This document shows, piece after piece, positions 14,301-24,299 of a DNA stretch of 64,000 nucleotides (positions are counted from its first letter, which is position 1; each line of letters starts with the position of its first letter). Location of the stretch: positions 5,149,001-5,213,000 of the forward strand of contig VCAZ01000005.1 in assembly GCA_005784505.1 (NCBI GenBank), in the 5' to 3' direction. The translations under genes and the position numbers were made by a program. Source of the DNA: Bagarius yarrelli (taxonomy: Eukaryota > Chordata > Actinopteri > Siluriformes > Sisoridae). A model generated the notes under the pieces. That model saw only the letters and a list, made by a program, of their open reading frames with translations, searched no databases and was not told the DNA's origin.

Positions 14301-15340
14301 TGCACTGTGTCAGTTCTCACATTCAGAAACATGAGTCTGTAAACATGAAGTGAACAGTGTCTTTAAGTCGCATCCCCGGTTTACAGTGACCCTGCAACCG
14401 CCACCAGGACGCCATTTCCTGTCTCTGCCTCACACCATGGAACCAAACAACAAGCCGGGTTCCATTTTGAACGCGTCACGTGAGGGACTGAGAAACCGAT
14501 ACTTGGAAAAACAAGAGACGTGACTGCCACAACACACACGGACAATACACAATTTTACCTCTATCTAAACTAACGAGCAAAGAAAAGAAATCTGCCCGCG
14601 AGAAAAATCCAACTGCAGCCTGGACCATATTCACTCGACTAGCATAGTCCAAAGTGTCGAATATTAACTCATATGTAGAAATGAATTAGGGCGGGGGGGG
14701 GGGATGAGCTGTGGAGAAACACAAATCAGAAAATATGGCGTTGTGTACACGAGCTTACCTTTTCTATGTCATGTTGAATGCAATTGAAACCAAAGTTACA
14801 CGTGTGTGAGAAGCGAGGCTCAACACCACCGTTTCCATAACTACAGGGATCTTCTGGTCAAGTCAGCGCTTACTGCTTGTAATCAGGTGGCTGCAGGTTT
14901 ACTATTTTATCACAACAAAACTGCATCCAAATGCAGGCATTAAAAAACATAATAATCGGAAGAAAATGAACTACAAGTGGCCCAGTGATTCGTATTTGCG
15001 CCATATTCTGAAGCGAGGAACCGCTGATAACGGGAAAGAACCTGAAACGCACATCATGATGCCAGCAGTGATCTAATACAAATAGCGCTGAAAGCCTGTT
15101 TTGGGAAGAACTGGACAGAGAATATTTTTTTCATGATGTAAACATCGCTCATCCATTCTTAACTGAAGCGCATCTGTATCTTATGACGTTACATAGGGAG
15201 GCTTTTTCTCTCGAGGAGTTCTGATAACAGGCTGATTTCTCAACTCTGGACTATTTTTTTCTGTATTTAACACATTACACACCAAATTTCATTCAGATCA
15301 CTTTTATTCGGTTTACTTATAATTAAGCCGTGTCTCATGA
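9290..15340. other. Noncoding region, no gene recognised
   Basis: No convincing coding exon on either strand. Contains a GC-richer, repeat-free block near 10280-10680 that could be a conserved noncoding element, a pyrimidine-rich low-complexity block at 11145-11475, short (CA)n runs near 13063-13088 and a poly-G run near 14690-14703. Confidence 0.4.
11145..11475. repeat. Pyrimidine-rich low-complexity block with (CT)n and (CA)n
   Basis: The plus strand is dominated by CT: TCTCTTTCTCTTCCTCTC near 11150, then (CTTG)n, (CTCG)n, (CT)n and (CA)n at 11341-11390, and another (CT)n at 11452-11470. Confidence 0.9.
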
Positions 15341-15355
15341 TAAGTAGGTTGTTTC

Positions 15356-15379
15356 AGTGTGTGTGTGTGTGTGTGTGTA
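15356..15379. repeat. (TG)n microsatellite
   Basis: About 12 TG dinucleotides. The open frame that crosses it is not considered coding. Confidence 0.95.
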
Positions 15380-15746
15380 TTGCTGACGTTCAGAATGCTG
15401 AGACATTTCCGAAGCTTGAATATTACAGCAGTTATCTCCGCTGCAGTGCAGTGCACATTTTCAGTTCACTGCACCAACTGAACACTTCCCCCCCCATCCT
15501 CCATCTGCTCCTCACCGATTCTGGACCAGAACACGAAACTAATAAATCTATTAAATTAAAGCCCAAACTCTGGAACTGCCTTCGGGTCAACACACCGTTT
15601 ACATCAGACTTTACTATTAAATCTCATTCACACCTGGACCGAAAACAAGAACACAATCCATCGGCGTTCAACATCTGGATTGGAGGAGCTCGTCCTCATA
15701 CACACAGCACTGTGTCAAGAACCTGCATCCCTGATTACATGTTCTG

Positions 15747-15942
15747 AGAACGTTTTTCTAACGTTCTGCTTTGTTCCAAACGCATGAAAATGTCCAGATT
15801 TCTTAACGTTGGTAAAACGTTATTATAATGGTTATTTATAATCAAGTACAAACAACGTTATACGAGCAGTCCAAGAACAATTCTTTCAGCAACGTTTTGT
15901 CCTAACGTTTAGACAACGTTTTCAAAACGTTCCCTGTTGGCT
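15747..15942. repeat. AACGTT-rich repeat segment
   Basis: About nine ACGTT-containing words, mostly the palindrome AACGTT, occur in under 200 bases, ending in ACGTTCCCTGTTGGCTGGGG. The wording resembles an interspersed repeat common in fish genomes (recognised by eye, name not recalled). Confidence 0.6.
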
Positions 15943-16150
15943 GGGGTGATAAACAACCGCTTCACATCCCCGTTGCTCTGTTTGTGTACAAAATAAACCA
16001 GTCGTGTAAAAAAGCTCAAACACGGCAACAATTTTACACACAACAACTAAATCTCGAGTGTAAAAATGGTTCATTATTTCTAGAGAATAAATTATTTTCC
16101 AGCAGACCGTTTAAGCACAAGAACCGAATCTTAAAGGCAATAAAAACACA

Positions 16151-16173
16151 GACACACACACACACACACACAG
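16151..16173. repeat. (CA)n microsatellite
   Basis: About 11 CA dinucleotides. Confidence 0.95.
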
Positions 16174-16499
16174 TGCAAACAGATCATATGTATGCGTTAT
16201 ATTCGGGGTGAGTGATATACACCTGCATTAGTGTTACTTTTCTGTTTGTGTACCTCCGTAAAAACACACAATAATCTCCGAGAAGCATCAGCTAGTCAAG
16301 CTAAAACAACAACGCAACACAAACACGGGGTATTCAGGTTACACTCTGCCCTATTTTCACCCACCGTCCGCTGGTTACTGTAACCCGGTTAGATTATCGC
16401 GTAGAGAAAAATATAGACTTAAACAAGCGAATAATCTATTAATTCTATCTAAAACTGTACTGCGTGTTTAGGTAAGAGAAACTAACCCCAGCTCACATT

Positions 16500-17640
16500 A
16501 GCACCGCTGCTAACGTGTCTCCGTCCGGAACTTTAGCATTTAGCCAAGTCGTTAAACGCGTTAGCGCGACAGCGGAAAGAGGGGAAAAAACGCAAACCAC
16601 GGTGCATTGAGTAGGAAACATTTTAACCGCTTACCTTTGTCTGAAACGTGAGCTACATCTACACAATTATACTTGCTATTTCTCCCCGACGCTTGATTTT
16701 CCCATTTGAGGCCTTCCTAATCAGCGGGCTAGAGTTCGAGGGTATCCGACACAGACGACACACATCTCAGTCACGGGCTGACGAGAAGCCGCGGTGCGCC
16801 AGTTAAAAGATAAGCTGCAGTTAATTCCTCGCTTCCACCGAAATGTTTTTCCAACTGGCTCCAGTGCGCGAATGAGGGGGAAAAAAGATCACGAAAACTC
16901 CATGATTTTGTACAAAATATTTGTGTATTACATTAATCGAGTTTAAGACTCAGTTTAAAGATTCAGGATAAATTAAAAAAAAAAATCCGTCTCGGGTCAA
17001 AATAAAATCCTCCCGAACGCGTCCGTCTTCTACATGAAACCTTTGACTCGTTACTACTGACGAACTGAGCGCGCTCACGAGGGTGAAACAGGAGCTGTGA
17101 TTGGCTGCTGCAGATGGGCGGGTCGTTGTTGCTCCGTCCGAAATCGCATACTTCCATACTACATAGTATGCAAAGCCGAGTATTCGAGGCGAGAAGTATG
17201 TCCGAATCCTCAGTATGAGAAAAAAAAAGTACTGGAAAATCTCCCGGATGACCTACAACTTCCGCCCGGATTTTGAACACGAGTCGGTGTTTCAGCAGCG
17301 CATCAGGGAAGAAAAATTAATGTTCGAAACTATGTCCAATTTGCACATAAAAATGAAAGAAATTTAAATTCGCGCGGCTGTGGCGATATTTGTCACGTGA
17401 CAATATGAACATGGCGGATGTGAAAGGTCGGAATTCCGTAAAAAGTATTTTAATAGTTGGGAAGTAAATAATAACGCAAATGGAGTATGAATGCAATTTG
17501 GGACCGAGCCTGTGTTCCGAAACCACTGCCTATATCGGACAGGATAGTCACTTAAAGGCTTGTAGTAAGCGACAATTCGAGAACTTTGGAAAGAAATTTG
17601 GAAGCGATTTGAGATTCTGCCACCGCGCGTCCGCCATTGT
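16500..17640 (-). promoter_or_regulatory. Putative CpG-rich promoter and 5' noncoding exon, possibly ankrd11
   Basis: This stretch is richer in CpG than its AT-rich surroundings, for example GCGCGCTCACGAG near 17070 and CGCGCGGCTG near 17372. It has a reverse CCAAT box (ATTGG near 17101) and an AACATGGCGGA YY1-like element near 17408. On the minus strand a strong splice donor, ACAAAG|GTAAGCGG, ends at 16635, consistent with a noncoding first exon starting somewhere between 16.7 and 17.3 kb. In human, ANKRD11 is divergent from and adjacent to SPG7, so ankrd11 is the natural candidate. No ankrd11 coding exon is in the window; those would lie beyond position 1. The gene identity is inference only. 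Confidence 0.35.
17130..17240. repeat. GTATG-rich interspersed repeat fragment
   Basis: TCCGAAATCGCATACTTCC, ACATAGTATGC and AAGTATGTCCGAATCCTCAG form a partly self-complementary set of ATACT/AGTAT words typical of a short teleost repeat. It interrupts the CpG-richer segment. Confidence 0.5.
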
Positions 17641-18361
17641 GGCCCATCAGCAATAGAACTGACCTGTAAAAAAAATAAACACTGTTTTGTTTTGTTTCGA
17701 TTTGTTTTTTTTAGAAATTGCTTTTGTTAAAGAAATCCTTTCTAATCAAAGTCAGAAATTACAGACCAGAAATTTCCATAATTTATCATTCAATTTAAAA
17801 TAGTTGATTTCTATATAAACCAGCACATTTTTATTTATTTTTATTTGTTAATGTTTTACTTAAGCATTATGACACCATAACATAAAAATGATTTTACTTT
17901 ATCCATATACTTCACTCGTCTATTACCCCTCATTAGCATTCCTGCATAAAGTGTAAAAAGTGGGCCAGTTCATCTATCATTTTATACAGTATAGGTTTTT
18001 TCTTTACGTCCTAACACAAACTGGTCATATTCACAATTTCATAATTACACTATATTTACAACAGCGTATGTGGCCTTATTTATCTACGTCATCATTACGC
18101 GCCGTTATCTATTGCTGCTGTAGTAATCTGCTGCCATCTGCTGTATAATGAAAGAATTACAAGCTAAACCTAAAAAACTGCACTTGAATAATTGCATGCC
18201 TGTAAAAGGATGCAGCTCGTCCCTAAATAAAATGCTCGCATCCTTTTCTTTTTAATTGTTGGTTATATATTTTTGTTTTGTAACCTGTTGTAAGCTTTGT
18301 TATGCATGTCTCCCATTTCTGAAAGTCAAAAATGATTTATTTGCTAATATATTTTACATGT

Positions 18362-18538
18362 ACAGCATTTGGTAGACGCCCTTATCCAGAGCGACTTACA
18401 TTTATCTCTTTTATACAACAGAGCAATTAGGGGGTTAAGGGCCTTGCTCAGGGGCCCCAGCAGTGGTGACTTGGTGATGCTGGGATTCAAACCTTGGTCT
18501 TTCTGGTATCAGTCCAACAACTTAACCACTAAGACACT
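18362..18538 (-). mobile_element. tRNA-headed SINE with GCGACTTA tail
   Basis: Plus strand reads GCATTTGGTAGACGCCCTTA, CAGAGCGACTTACATTTATC, GGGCCTTGCTCAGGGGCCCC, then the reversed tRNA-like head CAACAACTTAACCACTAAG. Same family as at 41985, 51400, 61300 and 62400. Confidence 0.75.
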
Positions 18539-18949
18539 ATATGTTTGATGGCAGAAGACTTTAGATAGAACTGTGACCTGCAATTGGCTAACTGCATGTG
18601 TTAATTTATCCAAACAGGTGACATTTTATAATGTAAAAGTATTTGATCCTCAAGTGAGGTTAATAGACTGTATTTGGACAATTGCCCCATCTGGTGTACA
18701 GACGACCAACGTGCATCTTTGTCATCGTACTGTGAAAAGAATTAACCACAGCAGCAGTGTGAAATGTTTTACTACTATTACAAACTGTACTATAATGTTA
18801 TCTGATGTGTTATAGTAATGTTGTCTCTGGTTGTCTAGTCTGTGTACAGTGCTTTAAGGAGCTGTGGGTTTGGACTGCGATTGTGGGCCAAACATTTGCA
18901 GTGCCTTTATTCTACCGTTAGCAAAATGTCCCACTGGCCCTTTAAATAT

Positions 18950-19006
18950 GTATACACTATATAACCAGAAGTATTGGAACACCTGATCATTCTATCCATA
19001 TATATG

Positions 19007-19039
<33 letters not shown>

Positions 19040-19140
19040 TTTCATATCTGCTTTTCAGTAGATTGTGGAGTGTGACTGTGGGGTTATTTTTCTCATTGAG
19101 TCACCACAGAAGAATCAGAAGGAGCTTTATTGTCAAATAT
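18950..19140. mobile_element. Tc1-type terminal fragment with (TG)n
   Basis: ACACTATATAACCAGAAGTA followed by TTGGAACACCTGATCATTC matches the terminal wording of the MITE family; a related end is at 49930-49990. A (TATATG)n/(TG)n run interrupts it at 18995-19039. Confidence 0.5.
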
Positions 19141-19149
19141 GCTTGAGCT

Positions 19150-22100
19150 GATAATTCAATTCAATTCAGTTTTATTTGTTTGGCGCTTTTTACAATGGTG
19201 ATTGTCACAAAGCAGCTTTACAATTGAAGAAATTATGAGACAGAATGAAACAGAAATCAGTTTGTCCCTGATGAGCAAGCCGGGGGCGACGGTGGCAAGG
19301 AAAAACTTGAGAGGAACCAGACTCAACAGGGAACCCATCCTCATTTGGGTGAAAAACAGGTAGCAGGGATCATGAGGTTACATTGTGTGTGTGTGTGAAC
19401 AATTTAAATCATTCGTCCTTAAAGAGCAGCTGGAACGTCTTTATGGCAAAGTGGGTCGTCCTAGGTCACCCTGGTGATGCATCATCCTCTGGGCAGGTCA
19501 CAGGGAAGGGTCCAACAGGAGGTGGGGTCTGGATCACCGGCAGCTCCGTTGTGGCGTATGTAACTCAACAGTGAGAGAGAGAGAAAGAGAGAGAGAGGGA
19601 AAGGAAGGCAAAAAGAAGGAAAACAGTTAAGTGACAATGTAATCACACGGTTTGGAGTGATTAAATGAATAATGTAGAGTGCAAGGATGGACTCCGGCAA
19701 GACTAACTAGGTCAGCATAACTAAAAGGAGAACCAGAGGGAAACACAGACATGAGGGCTCCCTGATATGTTAAGCAACCAGCCGCTCTCATCATCAACAC
19801 CGTGATCAATAAGAGAGGGGAAGAAACAGCATCTAAACATACCAGATCACCATAATACTCAACACCCATGAGTCCCCCAGATCTGCTCCTTTATCTAAGG
19901 GGAATCAATACAAAAATGCTTGATTAAATAAGTATGTTTTTAACCTGGACTTAAACACTGAGACTGTGTCTGATTCCCGAACATACATAGGGAGGCTATT
20001 CCATAGCATTGGGGCTCTGTAAGAAAAGGCTCTGCCCCCTGCTGTAGTTTTTATAATGCGCGGGGTACTGACAGGCAGCCTGCATCCTTTGATCGAAGAC
20101 GGAACGTAAGACACTAGAAGTTCGCTCACGTACTGCGGTGCAAGACCATTTAGAGCTTTGTAAGTTAAAAGTAGTATTTTAAAATCGATGCGGTGTCTCA
20201 CTGGGAGCCAATGCAGTGTGGATAGGACTGGTGTGATGTGCTCGTATCTTTCTGCGTTCTGGACTAACTGAAGTTTATTAATGCACCTAGTTGAACATCC
20301 AGACAGTAAAGCGTTACAGTAATCCAGCCTGGATGTGATGATAAACGCATGAACTAATTTTTCGGCATCAGTAAGCGACAAGATATTTCTTATTTTAGCG
20401 ATATTTCTGAGATGATAGAAACGCTATCCTGGTAATATTGTCGACATGGGCTTCAAATCAGAGATTGGAGTCTAAAATCACACCCAGATCTTTTACTGTT
20501 GCACTCTGTGAAACAGAAAGACTGTCTAGGGTTAAGGTGTGATCAGGAAGCTTACTTTTAGCTACCTGTGGTGCTAGAACCAGAACCTCCGTCTTGTTAG
20601 CGTTAAGCAAGAGGAAATTGCATAACATCCAATCTCTTACTTCCTTCACACATTGCTCAATTTTATTAGAACTGGCCTTTCGCATCAGGCCTTGATGAGA
20701 CGTATAACTGTGTGTCATCAGCGTAACAGTGGAAACTGATATCATGCTTACGGAATTATGTTTCCCAGAGGCAGCATGTAAAGAGAGAAAAGAAGTGGGC
20801 CTAAAACGGAGCCCTGTGGAAACACCATACTTTACAAGGGAGCACGCAGAATAATCACCATTTAAATCTACAAACTGGTAACGATCGGTTAAGTAGGACC
20901 TGAGCCACGCAAGAGCTGTTCCTTTAATTCCTACTGATTTTTCTAATCTGTGAAGAAGAATATCGTGATCTATGGTGTCGAAAGCCGCACTAAGGTCAAG
21001 TAATATAAGCAACGAGACACAGCCTTGGTCGGATACCAGTAAGAGGTCATTAGCTACTTTGACCAGTGCCGTCTCTGTGCTGTGGTGAGGCCTGAATCCT
21101 GATTGATAAAGTTCGTGTATGTTATTTCTTTGTAAATATGAACATAGTTGTTGCGCTACTACCTTCTCTAGAATTTTAGAGATAAACGGAAGGTTAGATA
21201 TCGGTCTGTAGTTTGACAGCTCATTTTGGTCAAGGTCAGGTTTCTTAATTAAAGGTTTAATCACTGCTAATTTAAAAGATTTGGGAACATACCCACTGCT
21301 GAGAGAAGAGTTGACTATTTTCAACAGGGGTTCCGATACTGCCGGTACAATTTGCTTAAGAAAGTGTGTTGGTATAGGATCTAACACACAAGTTGACGGT
21401 TTTGTGGAAGAGATGAGTGCGATTAGGTTTTTCTCTTCCAGAGGAGTAAAATATTCTCAGAAAAGTTCTGATCTGATGCAGTTAATTGATCATCAGAATC
21501 ATTCGAAAGGTCCGGTTTTAAAGCGTGAATTTTCTGCCTAATGTTTGCAATTTTATTATCAAAAAAGTTCATGAAATCCTCACTGCTGCACGCAGTTATG
21601 GTGCAGGTTTCTGAGGTCGTCTTATTCCTAGTTAATTTTGCGACGGTGTCGAATAGAAATCTAGGATTATTTTTATTATTTTCAATAAGGTTAGAAAGAT
21701 ACGTTGATCTAGTTACACTAAAAGCTTTTTTATAAGCTAGAATTCCCTCTTTCCATGCTGCCTGGAAAACCAGCAATCTTAGTTTGCCGCCATTTACGTT
21801 CTAGTTTACGGGCGCTCTGTTTTCATTATACCATGGAGCGAGTTTCTTATCTTTAATTATTTTTCTTTTAACTGGAGCCACGTTATCTAATGTAGAGCGG
21901 AATGCGGCATCTATGTATTCAGTCGCCTGCTCGAGTTCTGTTGGATCAGACGGCGATCCAATGACAAGACAATTCTGGAAGATAATTAATAAAGCTCTGA
22001 GCAGAAGTTGATGTAAATGTACGTTTAAAGCGGTAGCGCGGCGCTACATGTGCGCTATTATTAGGTATGACGCATTTTAAATGATATAAGATGGTGATCA

Positions 22101-23040
22101 GAAATAATTTCTCACTGAGAAGTTGTTACTATATCACTTATTCTTATTCTGAAAGATAATATTAAATCTAATGTGTGACCTGCTTTATGAGTGGGTCCCA
22201 TATTACACACTGATTTACTTACTCCCACTGAGTCGAGTAAGGACATAAATGCTGTTCTCAGCGGGTCGTCTGAGTTTTCAAAATGAATATTAAAGTCTCC
22301 AGAAATTAATGCTTTATCAACAGGAGACAACCAGGTTAGACAGAAAAAATCTGCAAATTCACTAAGAAATTCGTAGTACGGTCCTGGGGGTCTGTAAATA
22401 AGAACTAGAGAAATCGACTGACTCTGCTTATTATTTATCTCTGCAGATTTAAGGTTACTGTAGAGAGCTTCAAATGAATTAAAATTTCATCCATGTTTCT
22501 GTACGATAGTTAGATTATTATTGTAACTAACTGCGACGCCTCCTGCTCTACCATTAGGGCGAGGCTGATGTATGTAGCTGAAAGCTGGAGGACTAGCTTA
22601 GTCCAGGTTTAGTCCATGTTTCTGTTAAACATAAAATGTCAAAATCCAGATCTGAGATCATTTCATTAACCATAAGCGCTTTAGAAGTAAGAGATCTAAT
22701 GTTTAACAATCCTAGCTTCAGATCAGAGGTGCAGGCTGTGTGTTCAGTATTCTCTGAGTTACGAATATCTATAATCTTAATTAAATTACTAAAGCAAGCA
22801 TTTGGGGTTTTTCTATATTTATATTGTTTAGCTCGGGGAACAGACACAGTCTCAATATTATGGACCCTGAGTGACGACTCTGTGCAGCTAGTAGGTTGCC
22901 TGAAGTCCAAGATTATCTTTAGTGTTTTAAGCAGGTTGTTAATACTTAAACATACAATAGTACAATATCTTTTCTTGTTCTTTCTTAAGACCTGACGCAC
23001 ATCACCTTTACTGACCTGAAGTGCGGGGGGAAGAAAGGGG
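19150..23040 (-). mobile_element. L2-clade non-LTR retrotransposon, near full length, inactivated
   Basis: Read on the minus strand: an endonuclease-like start (LLNIRSLTSKALMVNEMI and DFDILCLTETW, 22593-23000), an endonuclease segment (ALISGDFNIHFENSDD, 22112-22330), the reverse transcriptase (SNYRPISNLPFISKILEKVV, SGFRPHHSTETALVKVANDL, LLDLSAAFDTIDHDIL, 20458-21387), then the C-terminal conserved stretch (HWLPVRHRIDFKILLLTYKA, 19905-20381). The 3' tail ends near 19152 with GTAAAGCTGCTTTGTGACAA wording and ATTGAATTG repeats. Frameshifts and stops break the frame in several places; the YADD-type active-site stretch is shifted out of frame near 20700. A dead copy. Confidence 0.92.
19905..21387 (-). 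pseudogene. Reverse transcriptase part of the L2-clade relic
   Basis: Two adjacent open pieces (20458-21387 and 19905-20381) are collinear with the RT and post-RT regions of fish L2 ORF2 proteins but are in different frames. RT motifs on the fingers and palm side are readable; the stretch expected to carry the catalytic ADD motif is frameshifted. Not expected to be functional. Confidence 0.88.
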
Positions 23041-23249
23041 TTGGTGGAGGTGTTAACAGTTGTGTAAACAGTTGATCAGAGCTGGTGAGTAGAAAGACTT
23101 CATAAGGAGTGCTTTTAGATCAGGGCAGCACATCTTCTTTAACACTGCTACGTCTTTAGCATGTTCCGCTGCCCAATGATTTCCCTGTTAATTCCCCATT
23201 CTGATCCGCTCTAAACAGATAAAAGCCGGGTATATGTAGTGTGCTGTCC

Positions 23250-23610
23250 AGGGTGGCAATGTTCAGCCAGTCTTCTGTGAAACACAGAGCAGCAGTTTGA
23301 AACTCCATGTTTAGTATTAGGGAAGTTAGACATTGATGTTAGCTGAGGAGGTCTGTGGTGTAGTTGGTGTTCCACTTCATTCCAAAGATGTTCAGTGGGG
23401 TTGAGTCAGAGTCAGGGCTTTGTGCAGGACACTCGAGTTCCTCCTCTACAGAACACAGCATGTCTGATGTCAGGAGCTTTGTGTACAGGTTCACTGTCAT
23501 GCTGGAACAGTGCTTGGGTCTCTCAGTTCCAGTAAACTGATATTATAATGCTATATACAAGGACATTCTACAAGGACATGTGCAAAATATGTGGGAACAT
23601 TTGGTGGAAA
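23250..23610 (+). mobile_element. MITE-like copy (Tc1-type nonautonomous)
   Basis: Carries CAGTGGGGTTGAGTCAGAGT, CAGGGCTTTGTGCAGGACAC, TCATGCTGGAACAGTGCTTG, GGTCTCTCAGTTCCAGTAAA and AAGGACATTCTACAAGGACA. Same order as the copy at 3440-3660, but better preserved. Confidence 0.6.
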
Positions 23611-23799
23611 ATGAATATCTCGAAATGAATAACTGATGGAGGTGATGATGTGATGAACTCACGACTATATTTAATAGTAAAAGTAAGAGCATTTCGACAC
23701 ATACAATGTGAAGGGAACTCAAGGGATTTAGACTAAACAGCAGTGTAGCCTTCAGACAATCACTTATTATTGAGGCTAATCAAAAAGGCTTTAATTTGC

Positions 23800-24260
23800 T
23801 AGGGAGCATAAAGATTAAACTCTGGAGCAATGGAAGACGGTCATGTGGTCTAATAAGTCCAGATTTATCCTGTTCCAGAGTGATGGGCGCATAAGGGTTG
23901 CTGCTGTTGGTCAGGATCAGCAGCGTTATGTGTCCAAAGAAGAAGGTCAGCTGACTTCCTGAATAATTCATATTGATATAATAATTATGACTGATAAAAA
24001 AAAAACCAAACTGATAAATATTCCATCAAAAGATTTTTTGTTCCTGATGGCACGGGAATATTTAAAGATGACTTTCATCAGGCTCAAATTGTAAAGGAGT
24101 GGTTCAGGGAGCATAAGTCATCATTTTCACACATGGCTACCACAGAGTCCAGACTCTAAGCCCTTAGAGAATCTGTGGTCTGAGTGTCTCATCATCAATA
24201 CAATCCTGGTGAAATATGCAGCTCTGGATGGGAAGAAATGTTGTGACATCTGTAACATCG
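23800..24260 (+). pseudogene. Tc1/mariner transposase relic
   Basis: Conceptual reading gives QWKTVMWSNKSRFILFQSDG (the usual WSDES catalytic stretch degraded to WSNKS), later QIVKEWFREHKSSF and QSPDSKPLENLWSE, which matches the order of the DDE catalytic region of Tc1-type transposases (SPDLNPIENLW). Stops and frameshifts separate these blocks. Nonfunctional. Confidence 0.75.
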
Positions 24261-24299
24261 GGGAGGATATGGACTAGAAAGGTGACAAAAACAAAAAAA

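Noticed and set aside
14759..14850. Second minus-strand noncoding exon ending at donor AAAAG|GTAAGC
   Set aside because: The donor is reasonable, but no acceptor with a pyrimidine tract was found upstream; unsupported without RNA.
15337..15747. 136-codon plus-strand open frame
   Set aside because: Begins in a (TG)n run, composition is not protein-like, no recognisable domain, and it runs into the AACGTT repeat. Judged a chance frame.
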